Positions 61,316 to 64,000 of a stretch of 64,000 nucleotides of DNA are shown here, in pieces. Made by a program: the position numbers and the translations under genes. The notes beneath the pieces are model-generated. The model saw nothing but the letters and a program-made list of their open reading frames with translations, was not told the DNA's origin and ran no database searches. Source of the DNA: a virus; IMG/VR virus record IMGVR_UViG_3300048032_000927, positions 51,246 to 115,245 of that record. One strand, written 5' to 3'. Every line of letters begins with the position of its first letter. The first letter of the stretch is position 1.

Positions 61316-61324
61316 GTGTATATT
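61316..61324 (+). promoter_or_regulatory. GTGTATATT element
   Basis: GTGTATATT lies 27 nt before ATG at 61352, giving a short AT-rich leader. It is one of two members of the set, with 41094, that is not compatible with leaderless initiation at the annotated start. Confidence 0.4.
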
Positions 61325-61351
61325 CATTTGAAACCTTAAATTATTTTTATT

Positions 61352-64000
61352 ATGGCTACTAGAAACTTAATACCAAGAGGAAGCGGCGAAGGCGGGCTCG
61401 GAATTGAAACACGACCTTGGGGAACTGCGTTTTTTGACAGCGGAAATTTTACAAGTGGAATCACTGTTGGTGGAAATCCAGTGCCTACTGGTTTTGATAT
61501 TGGTGGAGACGGAGGAGCCGTAATAGAAGGAGACGACGATAATATTAATTTTGGCGGCACAGATCCTGCTGATGCTCGTGATATTAATTTTATGCAGGGC
61601 GGCGAGAATGTTATGATAATTAACGAGCAAGGAAACGTTAATATCGAGAATAACATGAGTGTCAGCGGTACAATAAGTGGTGTTAGTGGTATTTTTGATG
61701 ATAGAGTAGGTATTGGTACTACGAATCCTTCAGATAAGCTTTACATTAAAGGAGACTTTGAACGCTTTGGTGCTACTATTGAAAATCCAACTGCTAACCC
61801 AGCAAGATTAACTTTAACAAATTCAGAAGGTTCAGGTACTGTAGATTGTAATAACAACTTATTGAGATTAGGTAATAATACTAGTGAGGACTTAGTAATC
61901 GACTCCGACGGCAACGTAGGTATTGGTACTACGAATCCTCTTGCTAAATTCGATATTAGAACTAAAGGGGATACTTTTAATGATGGACTAATAGTTAAAA
62001 GTAACACTGGCGGGCAGAGAAGTGTAAGAATTTGGGTTGATGGATCGACTCAAAAGGCTCACATTGGAGCAGGACAAGGAACACAAGATTTAATCTTAAA
62101 TCATGCAGGCGGCAACGTAGGTATTGGTACTACGATTCCTAGCGCGAAGTTGCATATAGAAAATACCACAGGCTCTTCTTTAATTTTGCAAAGTTTAGGT
62201 AGTTACGCAGACGGGCATCAACCTGTTATTATCTTGGCAGGAAAAAATCCAAGTGAAGTTAATAAAAATCTTGCTAGAATTAGGGCTGCTAGTGAAGGCA
62301 CTGAGTTAGGTGCACTTGCATTTGATGTTAGGATGGGTGCAGGTACTCCACATGAAGAAGCGATGCGCATCGACTCCGACGGCAACGTAGGTATTGGTAC
62401 TGCGAGTCCTAGTGCTTTACTTGACATAGTTAAAAGCAACGATAGCTCTGTTGGTATTAATATAGATAACGGCAATGCTGGTACAAATGCTCACGCAAGA
62501 CTTGGTTTAAAAAACAATTCTGATGATACATTTTATCTATTAAACAACGGTTCAGGTAGAACTTTAACAAGATATGGTATCACTATAGCTGATTATTCTG
62601 AAATTTTAGCTCAAGAGAGTATCAATGGTTTGCTTATCGGAACAGGTCTAACAAATACCCCGATTATTTTTGGCAATAATGACTCTGAAAGAATGCGTAT
62701 CAACTCCAACGGCCGAGTAGGTATTGGTACTACGAGTCCTAATGCTCGGCTCGAAGTTAAGACGAGAAACTCGGATGAATTGGCAATTCGAGTAATGTCT
62801 GCTAATGATAATTCATTATTCGATATACGAAAGTCAGATAATGGAGATACTGAGTTTTTAAATACTTACTACAGTGCACCAGAAGGTGGATTATCAGGTG
62901 GTTTTGCATTTAAAACTACTGATAATGCATCGGGCGCAGCAAAACACACTCGTATGAGTATTCTACAAAACGGCAACGTAGGTATTGGTACTACGAATCC
63001 TAGTGCGAAGTTGGAAGTCTCGACGGCATCTGAAAATACTGGAGTGGCATACGGAAACCTAGCTGATTCTTTATTACTAACAAACAAATCTGACGCAGCA
63101 GGGGCTGGGCCTAAGTTAATATTTTACAATACCTCAGATACAGGTAGCGGCACACCTAGTGCATTAATAGGTTTACAGCGTAAAACTGACGCAATAACAG
63201 CAGGGAGCAACGAAGGGAATTTGGTTTTCTGGACAAGAGGCACTGTAAACCCAGAAGAACGTATGCGCATCGACTCCAACGGCAACGTAGGTATTGGTAC
63301 TACGAATCCTAGTGCTCCACTCACTATAACTGAAGTTGCTAATGTAGGATTTAGAATGCTTAAGTCAGACGGGTCAGATTTACTAAGTATCGGCGAAGAT
63401 GGAGCAAGTTCAGTAATATTCAGTGGTGAAAGATTGGGAGGAAAATTGATTTTTAAAACAACCGATGGCACAGGAACCAATGAAGCAATGCGCATCGACT
63501 CCAACGGCAACGTAGGTATCGGTACTACGGATCCTGCAGGCCCCTTACACATTAAGAATACAACTGCTAATCAGATAAACTTAACAAGAGCTTCAGACAT
63601 ACGAGGAAGTTCTAACGGTGCATCTGCAGAGATACATGGAGGCGCATTAGTAAACACTACTCCATCCATGGGCGGTGCGATTGGTTTCACTCTAAAAGAT
63701 TCGGATGGTGCAGGAACTGATACTGACACAGAAGGAGTAATATATTTTAAAGTTAAAGAATCAGGAGCTGGTTTAGTTGAAAAAATGCGCATCGACGCTA
63801 ACGGCAACGTAGGTATTGGTACTACGAATCCAATATTCAAACTAGATGTAACTGACGAAGCTACTTTATCTTTAGGTGCTGACACTTCTGGAACAAGAGC
63901 AGCTGATACACAAAAAACATCAAGGGTAGGAGGTGTCAGATATAATAACGCTTCCCCTGTAAACATGATGATGCATGTCTCTGATTCAACACAGAACAAG
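61352..64000 (+). CDS. Long tail-fibre protein with GNVGIGTTNP repeats (partial, C-terminus off window)
   Basis: Begins ATRNLIPRGSGEGGLGIETR and stays open for 883 codons to the window edge. Nine copies of a VGIGTTNPSAKL-like motif (usually preceded by RIDSNGN or DGN) occur at nt 61706, 61916, 62117, 62387, 62717, 62978, 63287, 63512 and 63809, separated by 67-110 residues of variable beta-rich sequence (for example LAFDVRMGAGTPHEEAMRID). Such repeats are standard in long tail fibres of marine phages and often end in an intramolecular chaperone (peptidase S74), which would lie past the window. Likely the host-recognition fibre. Confidence 0.8.
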   Translation, partial: MATRNLIPRGSGEGGLGIETRPWGTAFFDSGNFTSGITVGGNPVPTGFDIGGDGGAVIEGDDDNINFGGTDPADARDINFMQGGENVMIINEQGNVNIENNMSVSGTISGVSGIFDDRVGIGTTNPSDKLYIKGDFERFGATIENPTANPARLTLTNSEGSGTVDCNNNLLRLGNNTSEDLVIDSDGNVGIGTTNPLAKFDIRTKGDTFNDGLIVKSNTGGQRSVRIWVDGSTQKAHIGAGQGTQDLILNHAGGNVGIGTTIPSAKLHIENTTGSSLILQSLGSYADGHQPVIILAGKNPSEVNKNLARIRAASEGTELGALAFDVRMGAGTPHEEAMRIDSDGNVGIGTASPSALLDIVKSNDSSVGINIDNGNAGTNAHARLGLKNNSDDTFYLLNNGSGRTLTRYGITIADYSEILAQESINGLLIGTGLTNTPIIFGNNDSERMRINSNGRVGIGTTSPNARLEVKTRNSDELAIRVMSANDNSLFDIRKSDNGDTEFLNTYYSAPEGGLSGGFAFKTTDNASGAAKHTRMSILQNGNVGIGTTNPSAKLEVSTASENTGVAYGNLADSLLLTNKSDAAGAGPKLIFYNTSDTGSGTPSALIGLQRKTDAITAGSNEGNLVFWTRGTVNPEERMRIDSNGNVGIGTTNPSAPLTITEVANVGFRMLKSDGSDLLSIGEDGASSVIFSGERLGGKLIFKTTDGTGTNEAMRIDSNGNVGIGTTDPAGPLHIKNTTANQINLTRASDIRGSSNGASAEIHGGALVNTTPSMGGAIGFTLKDSDGAGTDTDTEGVIYFKVKESGAGLVEKMRIDANGNVGIGTTNPIFKLDVTDEATLSLGADTSGTRAADTQKTSRVGGVRYNNASPVNMMMHVSDSTQNK
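61706..63832 (+). repeat. Nine dispersed copies of a ~24-45 bp fibre repeat
   Basis: The core gtaggtattggtactacg is nearly invariant in DNA (single-base changes in copies 4 and 8), and several copies extend upstream as gcatcgactccaacggcaac. Such DNA-level identity in otherwise diverged spacers suggests recombination or gene conversion between repeats. All spacings are multiples of 3. Confidence 0.9.

Noticed and set aside
61706-63832. Regularly spaced direct repeats resembling a CRISPR array
   Set aside because: The spacings vary from 201 to 330 bp, all are multiples of three, and the repeats are in frame in one long coding sequence.
61336-63999. Several minus-strand frames rich in 'VVPIPTLP'
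   Set aside because: These are antisense translations of the VGIGTT repeat in the fibre gene, so their repetitiveness is a shadow.
61352-64000. Diversity-generating retroelement
   Set aside because: No reverse transcriptase or template-repeat pair with adenine-specific differences is visible; variation lies between repeats, not in a short variable tail.
1-64000. tRNA or rRNA genes
   Set aside because: Intergenic gaps are mostly under 125 bp and I could not fold a cloverleaf or find T-loop consensus in any of them; a covariance-model scan would settle it.

Overview
This is 64 kb of an AT-rich double-stranded DNA genome that reads as a large tailed bacteriophage (Caudoviricetes). Genes are tightly packed, nearly all on the + strand, and many neighbours overlap by ATGA-type junctions. 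The window carries a phage replisome, its own ribonucleotide reductase, a phage-type sigma factor and a run of repetitive fibre/adhesin genes. No rRNA, tRNA, integrase, terminase, portal or capsid gene is visible. The repeat-bearing fibre proteins, the J-domain protein and the coiled-coil membrane protein resemble those of marine phages, so a marine bacterial host is my guess; nothing here fixes the host.
Layout. (1) 1-523, minus strand: the 5' part of a sigma-factor gene cut by the window edge, divergent from everything else. (2) 666-11608: glycan block A, with seven glycosyltransferases, a methyltransferase and nucleotide-sugar enzymes (Gmd, GDP-L-fucose synthase, two SDR epimerases, a short UDP-glucose dehydrogenase-like protein). 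(3) 11729-16267: class I ribonucleotide reductase (NrdA, NrdB) with a Nudix hydrolase and two small proteins. (4) 16290-19618: a large repeat adhesin and a J-domain protein. (5) 19834-40435: glycan block B, with about fifteen glycosyltransferases of very mixed families, five sulfotransferases, an acetyltransferase, methyltransferases and a GDP-mannose 3,5-epimerase, plus a GHKL ATPase embedded among them. (6) 40450-42900: two small genes and a repeat-bearing structural protein. (7) 42945-56852: DNA metabolism, with a RecA/UvsX recombinase, nucleases, DnaB helicase, a primase, a DNA polymerase III alpha split into PHP, exonuclease and polymerase genes, and a ClpC-like unfoldase. (8) 56893-64000: fibre-like structural genes, the last running off the window.
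How they fit together. Host GDP-mannose can be turned into GDP-L-fucose (Gmd plus Fcl) and GDP-L-galactose (GDP-mannose 3,5-epimerase). The many glycosyltransferases and PAPS-type sulfotransferases could then build a branched, sulfated, methylated or acetylated glycan. There is no Wzx/Wzy, ABC exporter or polyprenyl-phosphate initiating transferase in the window, so I infer cytoplasmic glycosylation of a phage product (virion protein is the best candidate) rather than export of a polysaccharide.
Standout points. NrdB looks like a tyrosine-free class Ic (Chlamydia-type) radical subunit. The replicative polymerase is broken into three genes in PolC-like order with a degenerate PHP. The promoters are patterned: a consensus -35/-10 with a 17-nt spacer whose -10 ends exactly 6 nt before the start codon (predicting leaderless mRNAs), and a recurrent GTGTAnnnT element that may be the site for the phage's own sigma factor.
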